From positions 234,284 to 298,283 of the forward strand of contig JAIVFH010000039.1 in the NCBI GenBank assembly GCA_025765595.1: a DNA stretch of 64,000 nucleotides, written 5' to 3'. A model generated the notes under the pieces. That model searched no databases. It saw only the letters and a list, made by a program, of their open reading frames with translations, and was not told where the DNA came from. Origin of the DNA: Obelidium mucronatum (Eukaryota; Chytridiomycota; Chytridiomycetes; Chytridiales; Chytriomycetaceae). The position numbers were made by a program, and so were the translations under genes. Positions 47,701 through 59,266 of this stretch are shown here, piece after piece (position 1 is the stretch's first letter; the number at the start of each line of letters is the position of its first letter).

Positions 47701-50700
47701 AAATGGTCCCCAGTTCCACTTCGCTTTGGACTCGAAGCACCAAGCTTCACTTCAGAACCTCTCAAAAGATCCGTGACAACGATTGGAGGCAGAGAGGCTG
47801 CAGTAGATCCATTTATCCCTGTCGAACCAGGAGCAACACCAAACATCTCTCCTTCATTGGTCATTTTTCGAGTCTTGAACAGTTTGAAAGACGCCTTGTT
47901 TCCCAACAAATGACCCTCGCTAGTGTTAGGACTCGTTCCAAGCATAGCGGCGCTTGAGTCACCGCCACCACCACCACCACCACCGCCTTCATAATGCTGC
48001 GCCATACTCTCACGCCGCTGATGCTGCTGTTGCTGCTGCTTCACACCACCATGCCATCGCGATCCCGAACCAACGCTACTTTCTTGAGGAGCAGCTGGAC
48101 TCCCCATACTTCCCGCCGTCAGGGTAGGACTACTGTTTCTTCCCACCGCCGGCTTTTCTTGCTGAAACTGCTTCGTCTCGCCGCCACTTCCCATACTAAA
48201 CGACAGCTTCGTCAAACTGCGCTGGATAAACCCGTTTCCACCTGCTCCACCCGAGATTGTAGAGTTGCTGATTATACTGCTGCTTGATGCCTTGGCTGTA
48301 ACTGTGCTTGCATTCGTGGCGGCTCGACTCATTGCTTGCAATTGGGCTTGCTCCCAAACTCCATAGGTGCTCACGAGCGGATCGAAACTCAACAGACTTC
48401 CAAGTCGTACTGCTTGCACCCAGTCGTCGAGTTCTTGCTTTTTAACACTGGGGCTTGGTTTGGCTGTCATTGTGCTGCTGGTGTTGCTGTTGATGCTGTC
48501 TGTAGGCGTTGGAAGTTGGCCAGCATTTGATGATGATTGTTGATTCGCCATGGCAGTTGTCCAGTCCCATGTGAGTTCATCCACAATGTCAAGCATCAAA
48601 CGCTCTTCCATTCCATAGGGATTGCTATCCAGTCGAGATGGGACTCCTACACGCACAGAAAGGGATAGGTATGATGGGAAGGAACTTGGGGGTGGTGTTA
48701 CTTCAGAAAACGTCTGAAAAATCTGAGAGTTGCTCGTTCGCGTGAAAACATATTCCAAGGAAGCAAAATGGAGAGGAATATAATGAACAAGGGTCCGCTG
48801 TTTTTTTTGTGTGTGTGGGCCATATACATCAAAAACCAACAAAGTCAATCGCAAATTATCAAACAAACCGGCGCATTTTTGATGTCGTTCGGCGACAAGG
48901 CACTCCACAATGATCGACCACTATCCGTACTATTCCTACGATCTCCTGTATTGCTCGGGGTTTGGTAACCGCCCTGACCACCACTTGAAGCAGTCTGCGA
49001 TATGGCCGGTGGAATTGGAGAATTATTTGTGCCACGGTGGAACCTCATGTCAGAACTTGATGGACGCTTCAGGTTCTGCTGATACAGATTTTGGGCGGCT
49101 TTTTTCGTTCGCATGCTAAAATCAACCCACAACTAAAAAAAAAAAAAAACACAAACACAAACACTTAAGTCACGAGTAATCAACAAAAACATAATTTATC
49201 TTCACCTTATTGATACCAATCTGTGGCTTCACAGCTTCCTTAATGCTTCCAAAACTCATTTGACTACTGGGTCGTTTTCCTTGAAACAAACCTCCACCCA
49301 TACTGAAATTCCCGTTTGTACTCGAAACAGAAGCTCTCCTGTTGATTCCGTTACTTACATTGGCTTCTAATCCTCCAGAAGGTGAATCCAAATTTCCCAT
49401 GCTGGCACTTGTAACCTGGGGACTTTGTTGCTGCGATTGCCCAACAGATGCCGCCATTGGCATGATAAGGTAAAAGAACATGTATCGACCACGAACTTCT
49501 ACATAATAAATGCTCCAATCTTCTTCATCTTCAGCTGGGCCTGAGCCGATTCCAGGATATGATAGAGTACTCGCAATAGAGGGACTTCGGGCGTCCAGTA
49601 CGACACCCTGTGGTTGCATAGAAGGATGCGGCTGGGAAAGTTGCTGTTGCATTTGAGGTGGTCCATACTCATTGATATTGTGTTTCGAGCGCGGATGCCA
49701 AAGGGCCATTATACTACGACCAATATTCTTTGCACTCGAGTTGGAGCTGGTACTCAAAGTACTTAATGTACTAGCAGTTGGGCGCACGCTCGGAAAGAGA
49801 GAACTGTAGTTTGAAGTGTTTGGTGCAAGTCTGAGATGTTGAAGATCGCGACGAAAAAGAAAACCGGATTTTCGAACAGGCCATGTGGATATTTGAGCAG
49901 TTACTTGGGGTTGAATAGGGTCTTTATGAGGCATAAAGTCCAAGATCTAAAGGTTCGAGCAACTCAGAATCATACACCAAAAAAAACCTGGATAAAATAA
50001 CATACCCCGCGAATAGGGAGTTCGAATTCCGGCTTCAACGAGTGAACACCCAGAGAATTAGCTGGGACAATTCCATATTGAAGAGCTTCTGCTGCTTTGT
50101 CTACACTCCCGATTGCTCCGAGGGCAGGCTTGACCGTGTGGATAGAGGAAATATCAGATCCAGAAGCGCCACCAGAAACGAGACCCGACGCTGTGTCTCC
50201 CAAATCAGACGGAACAGGAGCATCATCAGCAGAAGCCCTTGGGGTTCCAGATGCCACAGCCGCACTTGCCAATGATAGCGATGATGATGCAGTTCCAAGC
50301 CCTCCAGATTCCGCAACAACGTCGCCTCCGAGGAGAGATGTTGAAATTGATAGAACTTTGGATGGTGTTGTGCCAGAATTGGGTTGAGATGAATTTATCA
50401 GAGCGGCCGTAGTTCCGCAGGCTGGGGCTGCGTTCTTCACTGGCGCAAGCAAGGATTCCAAAGCTCCGACTCCACCCAGACTCGATGCTTTTTCTGATGC
50501 CGTCAATACGGGAGCAAGAAGCGTTTCCAAGGCACTTGGAACTGACGGCGCAAGCGCTTGATCTTCTGTACGGGCAAAGCAACATGAAAACCAGATAATA
50601 AATAAAATAATTTTTTGGACCATACCTCCACTCAGACGTTGAGAATTCCTGAATACAACATCTTCACTTAAGGACTTCCGCTCTTCGCTATTTAATGATG

Positions 50701-52183
50701 CGTTAAAAGTTGCCGAAAGCATTCCCTCGTTTGTCATATCCGAACTGGAAACAGGATTCGATAGCTTCGTTCTTGGTAAAGTGGAATTGGGTGTTGCAAC
50801 AATAGATGAAGTTCCAGTGCTTGCTGCAGTTACTGCCGAAGATGACGCAGCATTTGTTGTTCTTGGAAGACTACTTGCCGCCGCTGGAAACAGCGAAGAG
50901 TCAAAGGGAGGATATTCATTGGTGGAAGGTAGGGATGATAAAGGTTGGCTTGGTTGTCCAGGCGTTGAAGTCACTACAGAGCTTGAAATTACGGCAGAAG
51001 GGATAGCAAGAACAGCAGGCTGTTGAAGTGTTGATGTTGACGACAAGACTGGGGGAGGAGCCGCGGTGGCTGGTGAATTAACCGACAGAGCTGCCATTTG
51101 AGGAATATTATTTGATACGCCTGGTAAAGTTTCGATGGGTGAAAAGGAGGCGGCAGGGGACTGTGACGGTAGACGAGGTGGTTTGTCAGCCGCCGTTTCT
51201 TGCGCACTCAGGGTTTCCAATTTGAGGGCCACGTCAGTCAATGGCACAGTGGTATTTATCGGGGTTTGTTGCACAAATGCCTTTAAAATGAGTGGATGCA
51301 ACGATGGAGGCCGCGAAAGCACCGGCTGCTTTCGTGGCTGCAAGTCAGGGGGTGGGGGAAGAGGAGAGTCCAGGACAGCCGTAGGAGTTGCTGGGGTCGG
51401 TTCCGAAAGGCTGGCAGCAGCAGTTGTTGGGTTGTTTACTGCCACGGCCAGGGCTTGTATTCTTGTGGCAGTTGTTGGAGCTGGCGACGGAGTCGGGGTT
51501 CCTGTTGCCATTGGCTGTTTTGTGAGAAGAAGCTGAAGCGCCGACGGTGGATCCTTGGATTCTTTTCCGTCCTCGAGGGCAAGGGCAAGAGTCGCCAAGG
51601 AAGGGTTGGTGGCTGCAAGCGTGCTGCTGCTGGGAGCAGCAGAAGCAGCAGCAGCAGCATTGGCAGACGTGGTATTTTGCAACATCGGCGTTGGCGTTGG
51701 CGTTGGCGTTGGCGTCAGTGCAGCGGCGGGCGCGGCGATTGTGGATGCGACAGCTGTAGTAGTGGTTGCAGCTGTAGAAGAAGTGGTGGCTGGCAATGAG
51801 TCGCCGCTGGCGCAGCGGGCGGCGGCGGCGTCGGGCGAATCCGGCGCCAGCGCACGCGCGAGCGGCTGCTGCTGCTGCAGCGTGGTCGGGACGGCGCTTG
51901 CGGCTGCGGCTGCGGCTGCGATTGCGATTGCGGCCTGGCTGGCGCTGCCGCTGGCGCTGCCGCCGTGTGCCGCCGCCGCCGCCGCCGCCTCCGCGTCAGC
52001 CACAGCTGCCGATTCAGCCACAGCGCGCTGCTGCTGGTGGCACTGCCCCGCGGCGGCGTCGGCGTCGGCGTCTCCCGCACCGCCCACGCCCACGGCCGCC
52101 ACGCCCGCATGCATCCACTGCGCCCGCTGCGCCTCTTCTGGCGAAGCGCCGTCGTCGTCGCTGCTGCTTCCAGTAACAGCCAT
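44753..52183 (-). CDS. very large RhoGAP with PH-like region and low-complexity N-terminus
   Basis: Six or seven long minus-strand frames join through short introns into one protein of about 2,300 residues. The N-terminus (MAVTGSSSDDDGASPEEAQ) is Ala/Pro/Thr/Ser-rich over about 700 residues. A PH-like fold appears split by inserts: FPVRKSG-type strand (VRKSGFLFRRDLQHL), then WSIYYVEVRGRYMFFYLIMP, then LVFDVYGPHTQKKQRTLVHY. A Ser/Gly-rich region leads to the RhoGAP domain: VPLVLRKCIKLIEEIG, GLYRVSGSATTVQRLERLFE (arginine finger), VVKSFLRKGIPP, HRVSTFSASNKMDVRNVAVIF. RhoGAPs stimulate GTP hydrolysis by Rho GTPases and control actin and polarity. The first 400 nt are extremely GC-rich. Treating all frames as one gene is inference from order, strand and splice sites. 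Confidence 0.75.
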
Positions 52184-52373
52184 CAGTTCAAGGAAGGATA
52201 TTATTAAAGGGCTTTCGTTTCGAAAGGGAAAATTTTCTGTTTCCCAAAGTGAAAGAAAGGGTCAAACTTGAACTGCCTTGACGTCCTGTCGAAAGGGACT
52301 CGAAGGGGATGCGAAGCGATGCAATCGATTGGCTGGAAACGTGCTGTGTATGTCGAGAGAAGAATGAGTGAAT

Positions 52374-54184
52374 ATGTCAATGCAACGCAGACCCTCAGAT
52401 TCAATCAATATTTTTAAGTTTTTCAATAAAAATATTAATAATTTGCCAATGTTGTATGTGCCTGTGATTGGTCTCGAAGTCCACGCCCAGCTGCGGACGG
52501 CAACGAAGCTGTTTTCCAGTGAGTGCGTTTTTGATGGCGATGCGCTTTACTAACGGCTGACGCCCGTTTGTCAGACGCGCCATCGACAGCTCCTCGACTG
52601 ACGGTTGCTCCCAATGCTAATGTGGCCTTGTTCGATGCTGCTTTCCCGGGCACTCTGCCAGTATGTTAATCTTAATGTCTCGATATCGTTTTTTCTGAAC
52701 TGTTTTCCGTTTTAGATTCTGAATCAAGAGTGTATTGCCCTGGCAACAAAAACAGCTGTCTCGCTCAATTCTGCAATCAACCTCCGTTCCACTTTCGACC
52801 GCAAACACTACTTTTACCCTGACCTGCCGCATGGATATCAAATCACTCAACACTTTAGTAATGTGTTTTTTTTTCTTTTCTTGTTCCGTTCCATATCCTC
52901 AAAACTAAAAAAATGAGGTTAAACAAGAAAAGATCCCTTTGCTACTGGCGGTTACTTGGACGTTACCAAACACGATGGTCTCGACCACAATGATCCCATT
53001 TCGCGATTTCGAATTCAACAAATTCAAATTGAACAGGTGATATACATGTTGCTGTGTTTGATCGCCGAAGGCGATGTTTTACCGCCGAAGGCGGTGTTCT
53101 ACCGCCGAAGGCGGTTTTCTACCGCCGAAAGCGGTGTTCTACCGCCGAAGGCGGTCTTTTACCGCCGAAGGCGGTGTATCTTCTTTTTCTTAATTCTTTT
53201 TCTATCGCCGAACTCTACCGCCGAAGGCGGTGTTCTACCGCCGAAGGCGGTGTATCTTCTTTTTCTTAATTCTTTTTCTATCGCCGAACTCTACCGCCGA
53301 AGGCGGTGTTCTACCGCCGAAGGCGGTGTATCTTCTTTTTCTTAATTCTTTTTCTATCGCCGAACTCTACCGCCGAAGGCGGTGTTCTACCGCCGAAGGC
53401 GGTGTATCTTCTTTTTCTTAATTCTTTTTCTATCGCCGAACTCTACCGCCGAAGGCGGTGTTCTACCGCCGAAGGCGGTGTATCTTCTTTTTCTTAATTC
53501 TTTTTCTATCGCCGAACTCTACCGCCGAAGGCGGTGTATCTTTTTTGTTCTCCTGTTTGAAACCGCCAAAGGCGGTGCATCTCCTCTTTCTACGTCCTTT
53601 CTTTTTGTTCTAGTTAACCAATATACCAAAAAAAAACCAGGACTCTGGAAAACTCATCAAACCCGTATTTTCAAATTCCAATAATCATCATCAAGTACAC
53701 GTAGATTTGAACCGCGCTGGAATCGCTGTTCTTGAAATCGTCACAGAACCAGACTTCAACTCATCAACCCAAGTCATTTCATTTCTGAAAAAAATGCAAC
53801 GCCTCCTCTGGCATATTAACGTATCCTCTCCTGAAATGGACGACGGGGCTTGGCGCTGTGACGTGAATATTTCCGTTAGACCACGGGATTCTGGTACAAA
53901 CGGTGTCCGTACAGAACTCAAGCATATTTCAAAGTTTTCGCTGTTGAAAACTGCTATTGATTTCGAAGTTAAAAGGCAAATCAAAGTCTTGGAGAGTGGA
54001 GGGGTTGTGGAACAGGAAACCCGTGGAATTGATGATACGACTGGTGAAACTGTCAGGTTGAGAGGAAAAGAGGATGCTTTTGATTATCGATATTTACCTG
54101 AGCCTGATCTTCCTGCCATTTTTATCACGGAGGTTTTACTTTTTTTGTTTTGATTGATCTCTTTGTGTTTGATATTAACCCTCC

Positions 54185-54279
<95 letters not shown>

Positions 54280-55166
54280 GAACTATGTGGACCAAGTTCG
54301 AGCAACTCTTCCTGAATCATTGGATTCTCGAAGGCAGAGGCTGGAAGCAGATTACGGGCTTTCCCCTTTCCATATTGGTGTTTTGATGGATGAACCAGGC
54401 GCTGTAGAGTACTATGAAGAGGTACAAAAGAGAGCGCGCGTGCGGGGTTGTTATATTCGTGCTGATTTTTGGAAATCCGAAAGCTGTCCAAAAACAGAGA
54501 CAAGGCAAAGACATTGAGTTGGTGAGGAGCATATAACCTAGAATTTTGAAACTCGCTTTTACTGATTGTTGGAAGCGGCCAGGCTCACATCAGTTCTTTT
54601 TGCCCAGTTGAACAAGAATGAGATTCCGTTAACTCAGTGCCCTATTTCTGTCTCTTCTTTTGGAAGTCTGATTGATCTTGTAGATTCTGGAAAGATATCA
54701 GGTTGGTTTTTTTGCAAGGGAAAAATGGCCGATTTTTCTCACATCGTTTGCACAAAGGTCTCCGTGGGAAGAATGTCTTGACGATTATGTTTGACAACGC
54801 CATGAAAAACTCGAACCAATTAACCGCCCTTGAAATCGCAAAAGCAAACGACTGGTTGATTGAGACTTCTGGAGAGGGACCTGCAGAGGCTCTTCGGAAT
54901 ATGATTGACGATCTGCTTGCAAAGCATCCCAACTTGGTAAAAACAAAAAAAACTGCCGCATTGCTTCTCTTGTTTGGCGTTCTAATCCCGAAATCACAAA
55001 GGTGGCAGAAATAAAGGATGGGAAAGTCCGGAAGTTGAAGTTCTTTTCAGGACAAGTAATGGCCATGACGAAAGGAAAAGCCGATCCGATATTGGTGGAC
55101 CAAATACTGAAAGCAAGAATTGGAATTACTTTATTGAACAAAAAGGAAGAACCAAAAAAAAATTAG
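52374..55166 (+). CDS. PET112: glutamyl-tRNA(Gln) amidotransferase subunit B, mitochondrial
   Basis: GatB of the GatCAB/GatFAB transamidase that makes Gln-tRNA(Gln) in mitochondria. A basic Ser/Arg-containing leader ([17 protein letters not shown]) is plausibly a targeting peptide. Core blocks are [85 protein letters not shown] and [13 protein letters not shown]. The C-terminal tail domain has [13 protein letters not shown] and [20 protein letters not shown]. Two introns are odd: one of 604 nt (53037-53640) filled with GC palindromes, and one (54133-54280) ending in a 92-nt A run. Junctions around 54420-54600 and 54700-54790 are uncertain, so a frameshift there cannot be excluded. It is divergent from the RhoGAP gene. 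Confidence 0.88.
53060..53570. repeat. array of 15-nt GC palindromes with a 76-nt higher-order unit
   Basis: Copies of ACCGCCGAAGGCGGT recur throughout. From 53060 to about 53180 they repeat every 19-20 nt. From about 53175 they sit in a 76-nt tandem unit (palindrome, GTATCTTCTTTTTCTTAATT-type spacer, then a degenerate half palindrome ATCGCCGAACTC), repeated about four times with almost no divergence. The whole array lies inside one GatB intron. Each palindrome can form a stable hairpin. Spacers are identical, so this is not a CRISPR array. Confidence 0.92.
54186..54277 (+). repeat. A92 homopolymer directly before a 3' splice site
   Basis: 92 consecutive A residues occupy the place where a branch point and pyrimidine tract would be expected, followed at once by TAG and the next GatB exon ([14 protein letters not shown]). 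Confidence 0.9.
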
Positions 55167-55312
55167 ATTCTTGAAATGAAACACCCCCCTAAAAATTTAA
55201 TTACAATTGTAAAAACACCTACCAGATTTCTCTGTATACTCGTCAGGGACGTGTCCGGGTATGTCATTTAAAAACCAGCAGGTCTGTTCCCATAAAGACT
55301 ATAATGAAACAA

Positions 55313-55335
55313 CAAGTGCCTCATGAGGCAACTTG
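55313..55335. other. imperfect hairpin downstream of the Fanzor gene
   Basis: A perfect 14-nt palindrome (TGCCTCATGAGGCA, 55317-55330) has flanking arms CAAG and CTTG that extend the pairing with one bulged base. It lies just beyond the putative 3' end of the Fanzor coding region, between it and the GatB stop. It could be a transposon end or part of a 3' non-coding RNA; function unproven. Confidence 0.4.
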
Positions 55336-55393
55336 CTGAAACATCTTTATCCATAATCTGTTGTTCTCTTTAGCCACAATAGACTCAAATTAA

Positions 55394-58300
55394 AGAATAC
55401 TCAAGAAAAAACTTACAGGAGCAACTAGTGGTTGAGGCAAACCTGGAGCAACGAACCCCGGAGCGGGGAATCCTGGAACGAGAGGGCACTCGACAAGACC
55501 GTACACTGGGCGTACGTGGTTGGTTTGGTCTGGGCAATCAAAAAAGGGGTGCATTGGCTGTTTGTTGGCATCAATGCACCACCTTCTCCACTGTGGGCGG
55601 GGGTTGGCAGCAGGAGGGACAAGGGGAAGACAAAACTTGCGCTTCTTGTGGCGACACCTCCTAATGGGACGCTGGATCTTTGAAGTACCAAAGAGTTAAT
55701 CATTACCACACTCAGTTGAGTCTAATTAAAAGAAACATTACTCACTGCAGTAACTGGTGGATACTGGAATACTCCTCCCATTTCATACCCCCCACAGAAC
55801 AAACTCGATTTTTGAGACGTATTTCTCTCATTAATCAAGAGTACAATGTGTTGGCTTGCCATCTTTTCTCTCACACGCTAATTAGAAAATATAGAGTCTT
55901 TTAAATAGCCGAAATCACTAATCAAATCAATAGAAAAACATACCACATTGGGAACAGGTGCCCATGGAGGTTGATGATCCCAACTTCCATCACCATAAGC
56001 AAAGATGACAGGAGTCTGGGCAGAAGGGGGAATGCCGGCAACTCGGCGGTGATGACGTCTTCGGTGCCGATCTCTTGGCTGGATTCGGCGCTGAGTATTG
56101 ATGTTAAAGTCACGATCAGTGGCTCTTCTAGCATTCCTGTTGATGAGCATTGCCTCAGCCCGTTGATGCATCATGAAGGCGCGTTGCTTCCACTTTCTAT
56201 GCTGAGGACGGCGGTATTCCTCGAGCAAACATTGATGCATACACACACTGACTGTCCAGTTCCAAAAACACCAGTCCTCCACTTGACGATGACCAAATCT
56301 CCTTGGTGAATTCTCAGCAAGGAAATTGTAGCATGCATTGATGCGAGGGTCATTGTCACGGAAGTCCTCACACAATTTCTCACTTGCTTTTGATTGGTTG
56401 TTTTGTCTCATTTGGCCATGAGAAACTGAGACAACATGGTCACGGTACACATCTAATCATTATTGGGTTAGTTCCAACAAAATGTGATTTAAATCCATGT
56501 AACTCACTTCCAATGTGGTCTTGCTGAGTCACTACAGGAGGGGGTCCTGGTACCCCAACAGGTTGTGGGATTACAGGATAAGGTGGCACAAGGACTGCCC
56601 ATGGTCTCCTTCCTTGTATAGCCTGTGGCCCTGGTTGTGGCCACAGATGTCGGGGAAGAGGAGGTGGTGGCGGTGGTGCAGGAGGCGCTGGCAGTAATGG
56701 CACCAAAGGTGGAGGCGGAGGAGGTGGTGGTGGTGGTGGCGGTGGTGGCGGTGGTAGCAGCTGTGGGTTGGGGAGTGGGGGCGGCAGCGGTGGAAGGCCA
56801 GGAGCAGCAGCAGCGGCGGCGGCAGCAACATGTCCCATGTTAATAAGCCTAGCAATATCAGTTCTGGTGGAAGTAGTCACACTTCTGATTCCTGTTTGTG
56901 ACAATGGGTTTAATATCCAATTAATTCAATCAAAAGATAATTAAAACTTGAAAACTAACCTGGATCCACTCCAATTATTTCCCCACTATTGATGGTTCCA
57001 TTGTTGATTCTGGCATTGAGATTCAAATTCATAATTCCCTTGTCCACCCTAAAAATTCCTCTCTTTCCACGTAGAATTGCATTGAAGTCTGCATTTGCTG
57101 CATGTTCATAGGCATGAGTGTGCCAGTTTTCTCTCGCCACAAGGAGGGGAGCAGCTGGAGTGGCCCTTTGAGTGGCATGCATTGTCTGGTAGGTCCAGCG
57201 GAAGCTTCTTCCATCACTTTGGAGAAAGTAGGCTGCTGTAGTAGGAAATGTAAGGAATCAAATTAGGCTAATACTTTTAAAACCAGCAATGCAAAGAAGC
57301 TTACAATTTGGTTGAGCCCTCATTCTTGCAGGCCATTTGGTGCAAGTTGGGTCAAAAAAGAGCTCCACCAATTCCCTTCTACGTGAGACAGCATTGAGTC
57401 CAGTAACATGGCCCATATTGGCCATTGGATTAACACCCGCGTTTGTTAACTGGGCTATTGCTGGCAACACAACTCCTACGTAGTATTGAGCTGCCAATAG
57501 GGTAGCATGGCCTGGTGTGTTTGGTGGGAAATTTTGGGGGTTTGCAGCAACCCAAGGCAGGTCAATGTGGGCGGCGCTCAAGGCACGTATTGAACCAATA
57601 CTCTGTAATCAATCCCGCAAAAGATTGGCTGGGCGGTGGAGGAATTTGTTGGAAGAATACTGATGGGGATGAAGGTCTCATAACCAAGGTCTTCAAGGGT
57701 GGGCCTAACAAAGCTACAAGGAAATTAGGTTATTGATAATAACCTGGAAGCAACAAAAGCAAAGAAAAAAAGAAATTCACATACTCTCTGGTGTAGGCAA
57801 GAATGTTGGGAACCATTCTTACTCCAGCAGCAATCAGGTTTGTTTCAAAGCGACCACCACGAACCAAAGGACCCCATGGCATAGCTTCAAGAAAGGCGCG
57901 ATGTGGAGCAAGAATACCAATGATGGCTTGTTCAACCCAAGGAGGGACAGTAGCAGGAACTCCAATGGCGGCACCAACCACAAAGGGAGGGGTCAAATAC
58001 TCAAAGATGGCTCTCTTCGCAGCATTCCTCTCTGCCCCTGTGGGAACATGAGGGATAGCTGGCAAGTTTGCTCCCGCCTCAAGAGCACAAACTTTTCTGA
58101 ACACCTGAAGCACAAGGAAGAATTTGGAGTTTATAAGTTGTGCAATAATGTAGAAATTAAAAACTTTTTGAAATTTTAAGGAATGAGCTACTCACCCATT
58201 CAGCCAACCGAGAACCATTCATGATGAATCGTCTAGACAAGGCATTAACAAAATCTTTGAGCATCCTGTTGGCTTGGAGATAAATGATTTGCTCCCATTG

Positions 58301-58861
58301 TGCATAGGGTGCTGAGACAAGGGGTACCATCCTTGCTGCATTGGCAACAGGGACAGGGGCAACTCCCCATTGGTAGTTGGCCAAAGACGATGGCTCCACA
58401 AAATCAGTAAATGTGTGAAGAAGGTGGTGCCTGACAACCACTCTTTCATGTGGTCCACGACCCAAGTAAGGTGTGCCAATTGGGTTCAAAGGTGCCACAT
58501 AGTTGGCAGGCAGAGGTACAGGGGGAAAGCCAGGATTAAGGTTGAGTTTTTCTGAAGAATACTTGAGTAGCCATACAAAGAATGTCTGGGAGATCTCAAC
58601 GTCTGCATGGTCTGCTCCTGTGTTTGGGAATCAATGTGTTAATATGATAAAATTGATGAAGGGGATCAACAAGTAGGGGAGAAAAAAACCACCAGTAGGA
58701 TTTCGTTCCAAATGAATGGCTAATGCTATTTGGGCTCTGGAAACAAGTAGAGTGACGTCTTCGGCCATCTGATTGATGACTGCTGGCAACACTGGCCTAA
58801 GCTCCGCGACCACAGCCCTCTTGAGCCCACACGCATGGGTGCGTATGTGAGAGTAAGCCAT
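55394..58861 (-). CDS. Fanzor (eukaryotic TnpB-like) RNA-guided nuclease family protein
   Basis: About nine exons give roughly 900 residues, starting MAYSHIRTHACGLKRAV. A helical N-terminal half leads to AYFLQSDGRSFRWTYQTMH. RuvC-I follows (GEIIGVDPGIRSVTT, catalytic Asp in DPG). An insertion of over 100 residues, rich in Ala and Pro with a long Pro run, comes next. The RuvC strand VVSVSHGQMRQNN, a basic helix (RKWKQRAFMMHQRAEAML) and the Fanzor-type block VIFAYGDGSWDHQ follow. Then come INERNTSQKSSLFCGG, equivalent to the DE-x-x-TS-x-x-C region, and a basic Cys-containing tail. Fanzors are TE-borne nucleases guided by an RNA encoded near their 3' end. The terminal RuvC acid and a full zinc ribbon are not obvious, so activity is uncertain. 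The last exon is unsure: it may read through to 55394, or splice at GTAAG and extend to about 55200. Confidence 0.75.
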
Positions 58862-59266
58862 GGCCAGTACTTGAAGTAGTAGAGCTTTGGTTGACTGGTC
58901 TGGTTTAACTTGAAAGGATTGAGTGGGCAGCCTGTTTATTTGTTTTGATTCCTTTTTGTTTTGATGCCCTATTTATACCTTTTCCCAATCCCTTGAAAAT
59001 TTGATGTTGGTTTTGATGCTGAAAGGGGATTGGTTAGTATCTTTTTTGAAGTGGAAACTGGATTGGTTAATTCTTTTTTTCCGATGAAGGGGAAATTTTA
59101 TACTGATTTCAACCAATCACATGTTGGGGACCTCTGCTTCCAAGAAACACTGAAAAGTCCCACAAGAAATAAATACGTATTTTTATGGGATTTTGTATTT
59201 CATAACTTTATTCAAAGGAAAAATCAGGTAATTAAACAGAAAATAAAGAATGCTGAAAGCCCCCAC
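58862..59266 (-). promoter_or_regulatory. upstream region of the Fanzor gene
   Basis: On the minus strand a TATAAATA (58977-58970) lies about 110 nt before the ATG. Further upstream are repeated CCAAT-type boxes, seen on the plus strand as GGATTGGTTA at about 59028 and 59061, and in opposite orientation ACCAATCAC near 59113. This looks like a functional pol II promoter. Confidence 0.55.

Noticed and set aside
51555..52271. 238-codon plus-strand frame opposite the RhoGAP N-terminus
   Set aside because: It is an antisense shadow of a GC-rich, Ala-rich coding stretch with no family features; similar long shadows occur over every GC-rich 5' end.
53060..53570. CRISPR-like appearance of the palindromic array
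   Set aside because: Spacers are identical rather than unique, the repeat is a short perfect palindrome, and the host is a eukaryote.
53054..53684. Series of overlapping plus-strand frames encoding repeated Arg/Cys-rich peptides
   Set aside because: They are frames through the palindrome array, offset by exactly 76 nt, and lie inside a GatB intron whose flanking exons join in frame.
54084..54503. Poly-Phe and poly-Lys frames around 54.2 kb
   Set aside because: They come from the A92 run inside a GatB intron.
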